A stretch of DNA of 64,000 bases from Meloidogyne chitwoodi (GCA_015183035.1 JACZZP010000012.1:2232001-2296000), one strand, 5' to 3'. Positions 24,351 to 47,100 are shown, numbered from the stretch's first letter. Notes: generated by a model not told the origin, from the letters alone. Made by a program: numbers and translations.

Positions 24351-25060
24351 AAAAAAATCTGATTTTACAACAAGAAAATCAATTATAAATTTAAAAATAA
24401 GATTACAAATCAGAATTACTACTTAATAATCTTAAGATCTAAAGAAATGTCCAATTAGTTTTTATTTGGATCAATAAAAAATAAAAGAATGAGTAATTTA
24501 CAAGTAGAAAAGGGAACAGAAAAAATTGTTGAGGGTGGTAAAAAGAAAAGAATTGTTAGAAATCGATCTTTTATCTATGTAATATATTTTACTTGTTTAC
24601 ATAGTGTATGTAATATTTTGTTTGAAAGAGAACTTTTAAAAAAGGAGATTGTGAAGAACACATTGAAAATATAGGGATGTAAAATACATAATTAAAAATT
24701 ATAAAAATTTCAAAAATAAAAATAGTTGACAAGAAAGGTTTGGGTGTATTTGTAAAAACGAGGGTAGGCACTCTACCTTAGATTTTATCATTTTATAAAT
24801 CAAAATTTTCTTTAGATAAATTTTTAAGAATAAAGATTTTAAAAGGTTAAATAAAAAGTTGAAAGGCAGAGTACTATTTTTGAAGGTAAAATACCCATTC
24901 AAAATAAACACACTCTTATTGGTTCTGCAGTCACCCATTTATTTTCAAAAGTCAAGAATTTTGCGTTATTTTGGCAAATAACATTTTTCCCCAAATTTCA
25001 AATTTAATTAACATACCGAAACTAGCCCCTTGATGATAATCTTTATAAAAAAATACTTAC

Positions 25061-25970
25061 AATTTATGAAGTCGTGTTATTGTTGTAGGATATGAATGCA
25101 AATTTCCAGGAGATGGAATAGGAATTGGAATACTCGATTGTTGTCGTTGAAATTGTGTATTAGACCTGCTGTAAATTGGAGCTGTTGACTGAGAAGAAGT
25201 GCGAGAATTTGGTGAATGTTTAGAATCCTTTGTATTGTTGGGGATAGCGGGATCTCCTGGACAATCTTATAATTTTATTTTAAAAGTCAAATTATAATCC
25301 AGAAAGTTTATTATTAAATATTAAAGAATACCGTTTGACTTTGCATTGACACTTAAAGTGTTAACATTCGTTTGCATTCTAAGACCTCCATAAAGACTTA
25401 TTTCTTCATGTCCCAATTTGTTCGATTGCAAGTCACTCTGTGAACCAAAGGATCTACGCTGACCAAATTCTTAAAAAAATTAATTCAAAATTATTAAAGT
25501 CAAAAATTACCATCAGATATAGTAGATACTTGAGCTGCTTTCAGCGGATGAATTTTTCTTTTATCATTTGAAAGAATTTGCATCTGTAAATGTCAACAAT
25601 TATTCGTGTCCATTTTTCAAAGCGGGGATCCTTATCTAGCGGATCATAAATATCAAAACATGCCTCTCCCAAAATTTAAAACCTATCCTAATTTTTATTC
25701 TGTTCAATTCCCCTAAAATTATACAAACAACCTTTATTTATTGACCGATTTTTTCATTTAATTTTTAAATTTACTCCACCACTCATTCATAAAATTGAAA
25801 ATAAAAAAGTCTGTCCTTCAACTGTTTCTTCTGTTCATATTAACTGATTGACTTACTGATAAAGGATGCGCAAGTGAAATCGTTGGAAGAGGCCAATTCA
25901 TTGTACCAGCCTTAAAAGTGAGTAAATGATTCCCAGTAAAGTTGTTGTCATCATCCGGTATAAGTGTCAT
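25061..25970 (-). CDS. orai-1: Alternative distal 5' coding exons of Orai
   Basis: Four exons (25970-25857, 25583-25511, 25469-25332, 25265-25061) join in phase to about 176 codons beginning MTLIPDDDNN and ending ITRLHKL with a strong GTAAGT donor. The set ends in phase 2, exactly the phase of the Orai exon starting at 22705, giving ...RLHKL-HRGELSINEKYRYDLS. No other same-strand exon downstream accepts it before PI4KA or Orai. I infer a second promoter giving an Orai isoform with an unrelated Ser/Gln/Pro-rich N-terminus. The alternative is a separate small gene whose 3' exon I missed. Confidence 0.65.
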
Positions 25971-26347
25971 ATAAAAAATAATTAATTATATATATATTTA
26001 AACCTGAAAACAAACAAATTTCTATATTCACAATAGACAAATAAAATTAAAGAGGATTTTAATATACACAACTAAAAGATTGAAAACTTTTTTCATATAA
26101 TAAAACAAAAAATCTCACAATATATAAACAATTAAATAATCTCATAAATTTTTTACAGATAATATGAATTAAAATCCCCATTAAATATGAATCATTTACG
26201 TGTATTTTTTACAATCCGACATAAAAATATAATTAAACGGATAATCCGTTATTGAAACAAAACAGATTATTTAATAAATATTTATCTAAAACTATGGTAA
26301 TATTTTTTTAATAAAAATATGGCAATATACCTATACATTTATTTACA
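25971..26347. other. Intergenic between PI4KA 3' end and Orai distal exons
   Basis: AT-rich; contains the presumed 3' UTR of PI4KA and the promoter of the distal Orai exons. No gene or repeat seen. Confidence 0.55.
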
Positions 26348-35137
<8,790 letters not shown>

Positions 35138-35300
35138 TCTAAAAATTAGTTCAGAGAATTCTTCTTAAATACGTAATAAATATATTTCAAAAAACAATCA
35201 ACAACAGTAATCAAAATATAACGATTGAAAACTAATTTTTAATTAAAAAATATATTAAAAGTTTATCAAAAAATAATACTATCCAGATAAATGTATATAA

Positions 35301-35723
35301 TTAAGCCTTACAAGAAGAACAATCTTCACCGAGATTTAATTTTCCCTCTTCCTTCAATCTTTTTAAAGTAGGTGTGTATTTTTCCTCTGGCAAACGACGA
35401 TGCTCCACAAGTCGTTTTCCATTCTTGGGATTAGTCTCTCTAAAAATTTTTAAAATTGAATAAAAACTATTTATAAATAAAATTTTCTTATAAAAAAAAC
35501 CTTCGATAAATTCTCTCCTGTTTAAGACAATGTGCAGCAGCAGTTTGCCAATCATCACATTTTTGCAAGAAGACTCTACCTTAAATCAAAATTATACTAG
35601 AGAAATCATTTTATTCTAAAACATACCAAAAAAGGATGTATCTCGATCACACTCTTTGTAGAGACGAATCAAAAAGTTGCATTCATCCGTGTGTAAATGA
35701 GGAGAAAGATCTGCAGGCATCAT
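35301..35723 (-). CDS. CMC2: CMC2-like twin CX9C mitochondrial protein
   Basis: Exons 35723-35627, 35579-35501 and 35439-35301 join in phase to 104 residues. The start DLSPHLHTDECN is the CMC2 hallmark. Two CX9C motifs are exact: CNFLIRLYKEC and CDDWQTAAAHC, which form a disulphide-locked helical hairpin imported through Mia40 into the intermembrane space. CMC2 supports cytochrome c oxidase assembly. Two further cysteines lie at the C-terminus (SSCKA). Two adjacent ATGs at 35723 and 35720 are both possible starts. Confidence 0.9.
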
Positions 35724-36389
35724 AATTAAAATCTTTTTTAATCAAAATCTAAAAAATAAAATGAATTTGATATTAAATTTAGTCAATTAAAAATAATATA
35801 TAAACTTGATGAATGAACATAAAGAAACTGGTCAAAATAAAAGGCAAAATATTTATTCAATTTTTATATAATTTTTCAAGAGGAGATTGGCGATATGAAA
35901 AGCATGTAGAAATAGTACTTGGAAACTCATTTCATCCTTGCAATATTTCTACTTTAAAGTACATATAGGCAAAAATATTAAAATTAGAAATATATTTTAA
36001 ATCTTAAAGTACAAGATAAAGACTATTTCCAAGCACAAATTGAAAATTTGATAAAGATTACAAATAAAAAAGCACAACATTTACAAATCATAAACTAAAA
36101 AAAGTTAAATAAATTTTATAGGCAGCCAATAAATGTCACTAGAAAAATAGCATAAATTATTAAATTATATTTTGAATAAATTTAGTAATAAGGCCGTTCA
36201 TATTATATGTCAATAAAAAATAGAAAATATGTATATAGATAGTGAATAATTTTAAAAGTATTTTTTAGGTTAAGCAATAGATTACTAACATTTTTAGTAA
36301 AAATTTTAAGTAAAATTTGAATGGAAAAGGCATAAATTTTGAAAAATTAAAAAGACGAAATGAATCTCTGGTTATTTAATTAGCAATGA

Positions 36390-37317
<928 letters not shown>

Positions 37318-37523
37318 TCAAAAAATAATTCAAAAGACTCAGAAGCAGAACTACCAAATAACAAACTGAAGAAATAAGTTGTGGACGTGAAATTTCTAGG
37401 ATAATATAAATATATATAATTTGCGAAAAAAAATAAACTAGTAATTTGCAAAAAACAAAACTAATCAACAACAAACATAAATGATTTAATGATTTAAAAG
37501 AATTTGACTGTCCCTTTAGCCGT

Positions 37524-37600
37524 ACTCTGAATCGGCGACTCTGAATCGGCCGACTCTGAATAGGCTGACACTGAATCGGCTACTCTGAATCGACCTTTAC
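37524..37600. repeat. Short array of an ACTCTGAATCGGC motif
   Basis: About five degenerate copies of a 13-14-bp motif (ACTCTGAATCGGC, with variants GAATAGGC and GAATCGAC). The style matches the ends of the neighbouring transposons, so this may be one surviving end of a related element. No second end was found. Confidence 0.6.
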
Positions 37601-37628
37601 CGCGAATAACTTGAGCATCATTTTCAGG

Positions 37629-39170
37629 GGAGCGAGTCATTTTAACGACGCCGTTTTAACGATAGGATTTTACCGACAGATTTTCACCGACAGCCGTTTT
37701 AACGATGCCGTTTTACCGACGGCCGTCTTATCGACGCCATTTGACCGACCGAAGAAAAAGTTCCATTTTACCGACAGAATTTTAAATTTATAATTTTATC
37801 TTTTCGAATTTAAAAAATTGTTTTAATTTCTTTTTTCAATTATTTTTTATTTATATTATATATTTGATTTATTTTTAGGATTTATTTAAATTTAAATGGC
37901 ACAGGATATTGAAACTATTCGTGGAAATGCAACAGTGGAGCATGAAGGTTTTCTTTATGTAGAAGATAAAATGAAAAAAGATGGCACAGCAATATTTTGG
38001 CGTTGTAGTTCTTCAAGGGATGAAAACGGCACAGGTTGTAAAGGCCGAGTGTGGACTAACTTGTAAAACGAAGTAATTAAAGTCTTCTAATAAACACGGT
38101 TGCAGTACAAATATCGACAAAATTGTCTTAAAACGCGCTACAACTGCAATAAAAAGACGGGCACTTGAAACGATGGAAAATCCACCAATGATTAGGGCAG
38201 TTGTTCTTCAAAATACACCTAGTCCAGTACTAGCTGCAATTTCTTCAAAAAAAACGCTACAAAAAAGGTTGTCAATAAAAAAAATTAAATATAAAATGCT
38301 TTTTAGATTATTTTACGGACAAGACAGCAGACCAAGTGCCTCCGGGAAATCTTACCACAATTGAAGAACTTGACATTCCCCATACGTTTCGTATTTACCA
38401 ACGAGCAGAAGATCAAGAAGAATTTTCGTTTTAGCTGACTCTGGTCCATTCAATCATGATGGAAAAATGCACCGGTTGTGATATTATTAAATTTATTTTT
38501 AATTATAAAATTTTAGTATTATTTTTGGACGTGAGACTGCAATTTTGGCAAGGTAAGATTTTTATAGGTTTTCTATTTATTTTAAGAATTTCAGAAGGGG
38601 AGACTGGGTTTTCCGCTTTGTTATTTGCTTTTGTCTGGAAAGTTGATGCTTCTTTATGAAAGAATGTTCAACATGTTGACAGCACTGGCCGAATTTTCTA
38701 CCAAGGACCATCTCAATTGATTTTGGACAGGCAATTGTTGGCGCCGTTACAGCTGTTCTTTCAAGGAACTATCATATGGATTAATTTTCATTTTTTAAAT
38801 GTTTTTATGGTTACTTTACCAATGAAAATAGGGTTAATCCCTTGTCATTGGAATTTTATTTATTTTGTTAAAATTTTTGAAAGAATTTATTTAATAAATT
38901 TATTTAAATGATTTAATTTGTTTATAAGGGAAAAAAGTTTTAAAATAAAATTTTTTATGTCCATTCTTGTTTTTTTATTTTATCCTGTTGGAGTAAAAAT
39001 TTTGAATAAATTTAAAATTCTGTCGGTAAAATGGAACTTTTTCTTCGGTCGGTCAAATGGCGTCGATAAGACGGCCGTCGGTAAAACGGCATCGTTAAAA
39101 CGGCTGTCGGTGAAAATCTGTCGGTAAAATCCTATCGTTAAAACGGCGTCGTTAAAATGACACCCCCCCC
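37629..39170 (+). mobile_element. Decayed Mutator-like element with about 150-bp terminal inverted repeats
   Basis: The left end (37636-37790) and right end (about 39008-39161) are essentially perfect reverse complements over about 150 bp, built from reiterated TTTTAACGACGCCG and TTTTACCGACGG-like motifs. ATTTTCAGGG lies just outside both ends (37619-37628 and 39171-39180), fitting the 8-10-bp target duplication of Mutator elements. Inside, an open frame from 37896 has a FLYWCH zinc finger (EGFLYVEDKM, FWRCSS, GTGCKGRVW). Downstream fragments resemble MULE transposase (IIFGRETAILARRGDW; TISIDFGQAIVGAVTAVLS) but are broken by stops and frameshifts. Near-identical ends with a dead core suggest recent mobilisation in trans. 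Confidence 0.8.
37896..38065 (+). pseudogene. FLYWCH zinc-finger N-terminus of a MULE transposase
   Basis: Starts MAQDIETIRG and carries a FLYWCH-type domain (FLY..., FWRC, CKGR) that precedes the catalytic domain in many animal Mutator-like transposases. A stop after RVWTNL ends the frame. Further transposase-like exons (38173-38430, 38520-38800) are out of frame with each other. Confidence 0.65.
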
Positions 39171-39177
39171 ATTTTCA

Positions 39178-39431
39178 GGGAGCAGTTCAACTGAGTCCGG
39201 CACAACTGAGTCCCAGCTCAATTGAGTAACCGTTTTAAAGTTTAACTCAAGTTTTTTCCTATATACGATTTTAAAAAAATACAAATGATAGCTCATTTGA
39301 AAGAGCTCTTCGAGCTGAGTCGAATGAGATAAAAATAAACGAATTTGGTTGACTGTTAACAAAGCGTACTCAGTTGTGCCAGGACTCAGTTGAGCCGGGA
39401 CTCATTTGTGACTCAGTTGAGGTGTACCCTC
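39178..39431. mobile_element. Short inverted-repeat element built from CAACTGAGTC motifs
   Basis: Both ends contain reiterated ACAACTGAGTCC-like motifs in opposite orientation (left 39184-39230, right about 39366-39425). CATTTTCA flanks both sides (39170-39177 and 39432-39439). It abuts the Mutator-like element and uses the same flanking sequence as its apparent target duplication. No coding capacity. Confidence 0.7.
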
Positions 39432-39559
39432 ATTTTCATGTTTTTAATTTGCAGTAAATTATATTTACTTGTCAGAGTTTTCTAATATATTTTCTTTAAA
39501 AAATCATTGGACAAGAATTACTTGTAGAATTCAAAACAAACACTTGCATTACCTAAGCA

Positions 39560-42408
39560 ATGTCTTTGACAAACAATTCATTTAAAGACGTAATTTTACA
39601 TTTTTAAAATAATTCTAATCTCTCTAATTTAGGAACTTGACTTCAAAATTCATGAAAAAACTTGCGATGAGTTACAAGTCTTAAATTTACAACAAGTTAC
39701 TGATTCACCAGAAAATTCTTTTCAAACAATAAATGATTTAACTATACAATATAAGGAAGTATTTGCCAAAGATCGCACAGATCTATCATTTATAATGACG
39801 TAGATATGTTTAAATGTAATGACTATTTTTAATATTTTTAGACTTGAAAAAACAAATCAACTAGGACCTGCTATGGATGCACTCAAAAAACGTTTACAAG
39901 ATCATCTTCGAATGCTTAAACAAACTGAAACTAATACTAAACAACCGAACGCTGTTTTAGAACATGATGCCGCTAAACGAAGGGCTGACAAGCTGGCTGA
40001 AATCCTTAGAGTATTTTTTTAAGGGATATTTTGTCAATACTATTTTAGGCAAAATTAATTTGGGACAACACACATGATGAACTTCAAATTTTAGATGCTT
40101 CTGATATTTCAATAAGATATCAGAAATTAATTTCCTTGCAACAAAGCTGTGATATTCTTAAAATGGTTCGTTTAAATTTATATATTTACATTACTTTTCC
40201 TATTAACATCTTCATTTAAAGTACTCTTTGGACAGGACTCAACTTGAAACTTTTGAAAAAATGAAGGAAGAATTTCTTGTTTGGTACTCTCCAGCGACGA
40301 TTCTTGCTATTGATTCGAATGATATAAAACAACTAGAAAATATACGTGAAAAATATTCGTCACTTGATAGAATACAAGGTTATTTTTATATAATTTAATA
40401 AAATTTTATCTAAATTTCAGTTTTTGAATCAAACCTTGGTGGTTATCCAAAAAGCAAGCTTAAATCATTTTTTGAATCAAAGAAGGAAGAACTTTCTCTT
40501 TGGAACATTTTAAACGAAATTTTTACTATTTGGAGGCGTTGCTATAAGTAAACTGACACTTATGTTAGAGCCATGACTTAGCGATATATCAACAAAGATT
40601 TTCGTAATATCGACTGATATTTTTCGATATTAAATATCAATATAATGATATAAGCTTAATTCAGGGCTCTACCAACATATAAAAATCTTAAAGGTTAATA
40701 TTTCAGAACTTTGGATTCATTTATTGAAGAGAATGGTTCTGAATTTGTTTGTAAAAATCTTGAGAAGGCAATTGAATCAAATTGGGAAACAATTTTGGCT
40801 GTTATCAAAAATATAATTTCAATTGCTGAAAGTCCATTTGAGGCTGCTAAATCAGTTGGAAAGGTACTTTAAATTTTACCTAGAATTTAATGGAATCCTG
40901 TGTTCAATTTCAACTATTTTAAAATTTATCAGATTCTCAGTGATTATATTTCAATGATTGAGGAGGAAGGTGATTCTTTTATTTTGCGTCTTTTTTATGA
41001 GCTTGCTAATTCAATTCATCTAATTATGAGTGAAGATTATGGCAAACATGTTACTTCAATACTTTTGTGTACAATAAACAAAATTTCGGTATTTTAATTA
41101 TCCATCATAATTTCCGATGTTTTAGGATCAATTTGTTCTTTTTGTTAGATACAAAAGTTATTTATGGATTAAAGTCTATTATTTCTACTTTTAAGCCTGA
41201 AACAAGTCCTCGTCATCAACACAATTGGCTTATGCCTTATTTAGAGGATGTACAGTCTTGTATGTGTGATATTGCCAATGAGGCGCGAAACACATTTGGA
41301 ACTAATTTTACTAAACACATTGTTCCATCTTTTGAAGTTTCTTTAAAAAATGATTTAATAGTTTAAATTTTAATTTTAGTTAGCTATACGTGAAATTAAT
41401 TCTCTTCTTCAAAATCAAGATATTCTGAATATAAAGAAAGATTCTGTTGATATTCGAAAGAAGAAAAGTATACAAGAGAATACGGAAGACAAAATTTCTG
41501 CCATTTGTGCAACAGGTTTCGCTTTAACTTGTTCAAAATTAAAAAAAATATATAAGGTTACCTTCTTAATATGGTGAATGATGTCAATGATTACATTATT
41601 CAACTAACCTCTGAAATTCCTGGTTCAACAGGTTATTAAAGTTATTTAAAAAAAATTATATATTTAAATGTTTTAGATAATGTGATGCTAATATCAAAAT
41701 ATTCAATACTTGAGACATTAACTTTGAAAGTTGTTAAACGCAAAATAGAATCGATTGCAAATACAATAATTTACCCCATGGAAGAGGATATGCAGAAAAT
41801 GGTTCAATATTTAAAAAATTTTTATTCTTTGAAATATTTTAGTGGCAAAAATACGCTGAAGATTTAACGAATTCACAAAGCAATTTAAAGGATGATCTGA
41901 GCGATTCTCTACCTGGTTTTAGTGTTTCGCCACAAAATTACGTTACTGGGATTGGACATGGGCTTCTTTCGCAAATGAATACGATAAGTGCTTATGGAAA
42001 TGATCGAAATTTTATTACTGCAATTAGCTGTGCAGCCTCCGATGGAAAGACATCATTCAATAGTTAATTTTATATTTAATATCGCTTTATTTTTCTTTTT
42101 ATAGTGGATGAAGCAGACCTTTGGCTTTTGACGGAGGTTACTAAAATTATCTTTTACGATATCAATTAATATTCTTATAATTTAAGGTAGCAACTCTCGT
42201 TCAAAATGCATTTTGTTCAAATATTGCTAATTTTTCGAAGCCATCTTTGAAAGTGAAGCGTCAACTAAATGCTGATATTGGTGAACTAATTATTTTTTAA
42301 ATGTAAGATTTTAATTTAATCATTTGGTGTTTAGTATTTTTGATGGATGCCTTAGCAGATTTTCGGCTTCAACCAACTCCACAGCTTGAAAAACTCAAAG
42401 AAAATTAA
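39560..42408 (+). CDS. COG7: Conserved oligomeric Golgi complex subunit 7
   Basis: About a dozen exons. The N-terminus MSLTNNSFKD splices to ELDFKIHEKTCDELQ. Coiled-coil-prone segments follow (AMDALKKRLQDHLRMLKQTE; AAKRRADKLAEILR). The C-terminus is diagnostic: SLPGFSVSPQNYVTGIGHGLL, then DEADLWLLTEVATLVQNAFC and RQLNADIVFLMDALADFRLQ, matching the order in COG7. COG7 belongs to lobe B of the COG complex that tethers retrograde vesicles at the Golgi and maintains glycosyltransferases. The intron around 40550-40700 is long and has AT-rich ATATCGAT-like repeats. The gene converges with the minus-strand gene ending at 42548. Confidence 0.85.
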
Positions 42409-42547
42409 TTTTTGATTAAAATTTTGGTTTTAGGATAATAATTTTTGAAAAATTTATGACCTTTATTTACTGTGATATTTAATAATTTATTAAATAAATG
42501 TTGTGGGATATACCTATTATATTCTAGTACATCAAAATAAAATAATT

Positions 42548-44120
42548 TCACTTTTTTGGTACAAAATCATTTCCATTTAGTCCCCAAAATATGGACATTG
42601 CCAACGCAACTACTGCTACACCTCCTATTGTACCAACTGCTAAATATTGACGATTTTGCTCGATCGATTTTAAATGACGTTCTTCTCTGAAAAATTCCAA
42701 TTCTATCGGATTCAATTGTGGCAAGATTTCCTGCATTGTTTGAGGTAGGTCCATTATTGTGCAATTTTGGTTTATTTTAAATTGGGATATATTTCCAACA
42801 ATTTGGGTGAACTGCATTTTAGAAAACATTAAAATTAATTAAAATCTAATTTCACCTCCGAATCTAAAATATTTATTGGTATCTTTTTATAACCATTCCC
42901 TCGTAGTAAGACAAGTATTCGACACATTTCGCCAATTCCTTTTAGTCTCCATTGCAGTATAAATTCATTTTCCTCGCTGAGAGGGCGACGTAACTCAAGC
43001 GCCACAAAATTGGGTCTATTAATGTAGGAACGACCGAAATTTTTTAGTAAAGGCTCAACGCATACTTGCTATTTAAAATTAGTGCTTTAATTAATTTATC
43101 TTATTTAATTGCGTTTTTCTTATGTTAACCTAAATAGTAGAAACTAACTTACAATATCATGAACTGCTAAAAGAACCTGAAATAAATCAATGTTTTACTT
43201 TATTTTAAATTTTACTGTTTGTTGTCGTGAGCGCCTTGTTACTTCTCCATTACAACCACTATTAAGCCATTCATCAAGCTCTATCTCTTCTTTTAATTGT
43301 TTAATGTTGGCTGGTTGTTCATAGGATTTTATCCATTGAAGAAAGTTTTCCTTTTAAATTTTATATTTTTAAATAATTAGATTATTTTTATTAAATACTT
43401 TGTTTGCAAATTGCTTATCTTGTATTTGAAACACCTGAATTGGTTAGATTACATAATTCTATTTTATTTGATATTTCTTAAAATTTAGAGTATGTTTCGC
43501 TAGAATTTTAGATTTTGCCTATCTTTGGTGATTTTCAGCTTTGTCTTTTAGTGATTTTACTTAAGATTTTTAAAAATAACTTTGCTATCAGCCACGTAAA
43601 AAGCAACTACTTGTTTTGAACTCTTCTTTACTGTTTTCTCGATTTCGGCGATAGGAAACGATTTTTGATAGTAGTGAAAATGGAATCCTAAATCTGTTGC
43701 TTTTGAAATATTTGTTGTAACTCCCTGATTGCTTTCATTTTTTTCTTTATACAAATTTTGTAATTTTATATTATTCTTGTTGTATTCGTTTAACCAAGCG
43801 GCTATCTTTATTTAAAAAAATTTCATATTTGATCGAATACTTACATCAGCTCTCTCTTTTAAGCATTTTCCCTTGCAGATTAATAAGATAAGTTGACCAT
43901 CTTTTGTTTGCAATTTTTTTAGCGTCCTGTGTTTTTGTGTTATTTGGCAATTTTTAAAGAATAATAACTACCGTTCAAGCGCTCTTTCTTCAAAATTCTC
44001 ATTCACTTTTCGATAATTTTCTTTTCTTTTAGAAATTATATTTCTTTCATTAGGAGATGAACTAGTATTTATAATTTTAACGATTATGTTGATGAACAAA
44101 ATTAATTGTAGTACCAACAT
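42548..44120 (-). CDS. Unrecognised signal-peptide, single-TM protein
   Basis: Eight or nine exons join in phase from 44120 to the TGA at 42548-42550. The N-terminus MLVLQLILFINIIVKI looks like a signal peptide. The luminal or extracellular part is hydrophilic, with VVAFYVADSKVFQIQDKQF, WIKSYEQPANIKQLKEEIEL and LSEENEFILQWRLKGIGEMC. One transmembrane helix lies near the C-terminus (YLAVGTIGGVAVVALAMSIF), followed by a very short tail GLNGNDFVPKK. The layout is type I membrane, possibly ER. The dilysine is terminal rather than KKXX. I do not recognise the family. Confidence 0.75.
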
Positions 44121-47100
44121 TTAAATGAAAATAGTTATTTAAAACAAAAGTTTGGGTGGCAGATTGTCTCTACTTCTTACTGGAAAAGTTACAAACTTAC
44201 TACTTGTCTTTTAGTTAAATTGATCAAAAGAAGACATCTGTCTGCCTATTTGAAAATATAGAGGTTTTAATCGAGAAATTTTTAAGTCTCAAGAGAAACT
44301 AGATTATAGTCAAAAGTTTTTAAAGTTTAAAGATGGTGGCAACAAGTGGTTAAATATATGAGAAAATGAACTAGAAATAAAATCTATGTACTTGTTTTTT
44401 TATATTAATTTTTTAATGTTTAACAATTTTTAATTCTTCCTAGAGGTTTTACTTTTATTTTTTCTAATTATTCACTACTACGTCCTCATTTTATTTTTTC
44501 TGCGCCTTAATTTCCTCTGGATGGTCAAAAAAATTTTCTGTACAAATAAAAATGATCGACTCCTTTCCTCTACCCATCAATTAATTTCCCATTTTTTACT
44601 TTTCTTCATTCTTGCTCAAGATTTCCTTTTCTCATGCATTTGAGTGTCTCTTCCTCTTTTCTTAACTCTTATTTCGTACCCCATCCATTAATCCAATTGA
44701 CGAAGAAATGGCCCATTATTTCGATAAAAAACATTGAAGAGGGAAAAATTGCGCTTAAATTGATGTAAATTTTATTCTTAAAATGAATGGGTTTTTTCTT
44801 AACTAGAATACGCAATTAGAAATTTTATCTAGCAAAGAACGGCCATTTTTCAATTCTTTAGCATCTTAAGGCTATTGCAACGATTAAATAGTAACCCCTT
44901 AAATTCGTTTTCTGCACTTAAAAATGTTTTTTCAATAAATAGGCCTTTCTTTGTTCGTTCTTATTTAATTTATATCACAGTTTATACGTACATATGTATC
45001 TTCGCTTAAATATTAAATAGTTTTTGAGCACTTTAAAACTTAAGTTTTCCGTAAATATTAAAAAAAGTGCTTTATAAACTTGAGTTTCCGGAAATAATTT
45101 ATTTATAAACTTGGGTTTCCGGAAATAATTTATTTATAAACTTGGATTTCCGGAAATAATTTATTTATAAACTTGGGTTTCCGGAAATAATTTATTTATA
45201 AACGGGTTTCCGGAAATAAATTATTTATAAACTTGGGTTTCCGGAAATAATTTATTTATAAACTTGGGTTTCCGGAAATAATTTATTTATAAACTTGGGT
45301 TTCCGGAAATAATTTATTTATAAACTTGGGTTTCCGGAAATAATTTATTTATAAACTTGGGTTTCCGGAAATAATTTATTTATAAACTTGGGTTTCCGGA
45401 AATAATTTATTTATAAACTTGGGTTTCCGGAAATAATTTATTTATAAACTTGAATTTTCTGGAAAATATTTTTTAATTTTTCTTTTTACTTTGTACTTTT
45501 CCATTAGAAAAATCAAGAGAATGGCAAATGTATGTCCTTCAGTTTATTTTGTGGTGAACCACACTTACATAGAGAACTGAAAATAATCCTCTTTTCCAAT
45601 TCATTACCCTTTGTATTTTCTAGGTGCAATTACCTCTATTGCTTTGACGATTAAATATTTTATAACCAGAAAAATAGATAAACAATTGTTGCATTTGATG
45701 GAAGATGATGAATATTATGATGGAAAAACGTTCACTAATACATACATATGTGTATATCCTAGTATCATCATCTTCCAGGTATAAATATAAAATTAGCTGA
45801 ATTATTTAAAAAATTATAATAAAAACTTTAATTAATGAATAATCAGGGGTTAATCCGAGAATTTTTTGTTAATATTTTATGTTAACTTGATTTTGCTTCT
45901 CCTTTACTTTTTTGCCTTGCCTATTTTCTTAAGGAAATTTCAATTTCTAAAATTAAAACATCTATGTATATATTTACTCTACTAATTATTATTTTTCTCT
46001 TTTATTTTATTTTTTTTTCATAAAAACAACCAATTATTATTTATTTTTTAGCATTCAAAATTTATTATATCCTTAATTTTTTGTATCGTCAGCGTTGTAA
46101 AAAATCGCGTTTTCCAATATTTATTGCTCAATTTTTGAAAATACAATCAAATTACATTCCCCATGAAGGTAATTTCAGACAGGAGAGAAGATTTCATTTT
46201 TTAAGGCTCTGACCTATAAAAATACAACAACAAACAATAAATAAAAATTGAGACAATAGATCTCTGCCAAAATCAAACAATTTTATAAAAATATTTTTAT
46301 CCACTATTATTCTCGTAATATTTCCAATGTTTTATCATTTTTTCACACATTTTTACTCTTTTTTTGTGCCAATTCACAATATGTCAGCCAGTCAGTCAAT
46401 CAAAATTGCATTTTCCCTTTCTCTATCTTATTTTTCCCTCAAAAAGTTCCCACAACTACGCATTTCAAAAATTTCTATTGGCCTATTGAAAATATAGAGG
46501 TAACTAAATCTCCCCAACATTTTAAACGGCACACATTCCATAGAAAAGGATAACTATTTTATATTCCACCTTAACCCTATTTTTCTTCAACGCTTTACTA
46601 GGAATTGCTGCTTTTGCATTATTTTCACCTTATTGTTGCTTCATGCTTTTCCATTTTGCTTATCCGTTTGTATTTATTATCTACATTTAGCTGCACTTTT
46701 TAAATTATGAAACAATTCAAACTCATCATTTTTATATACAATGTTGCAAATTAAGGCGCGGCAATTAGTTTAATAGCAAACTTAGGTTAAAAAATTATTT
46801 GGATTTTGTAAGTTCTTAGTATTTGGGATCTTCGATTTTTCACTTAAAATGGTTTATTATTTGCTCTTTCAAAAAATTTCGCTTTTTTATTATGCCTATT
46901 TTAATTGATCGGTAAACAATAATTAATTTATGAAATAGAAACCAAATATTTATGCTTTTACTTTTATGAATGCCGTGTTGAGTTTCCCTCGCTTGTACAG
47001 CCAGTCGAGAATCGATTTCCCCTCATCCATGGGCCATTCTTTCCTTTTCCGCCTTCTTTATGCCGCTTTTCCTCAACTGAAAAAAAAGTACTTTTTCCAC

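Noticed and set aside
24489..24674. 61-residue open frame between the Orai exon sets
   Set aside because: Lys/Ile-rich, no motif, and its reverse strand is equally open; AT-rich chance frame.
45066..45455. Satellite complement contains ACCCAAGTTT, also found in the nematode SL1 leader
   Set aside because: Only ten bases match, no GU splice donor or Sm-type site follows, and the array is a simple satellite; judged coincidence.
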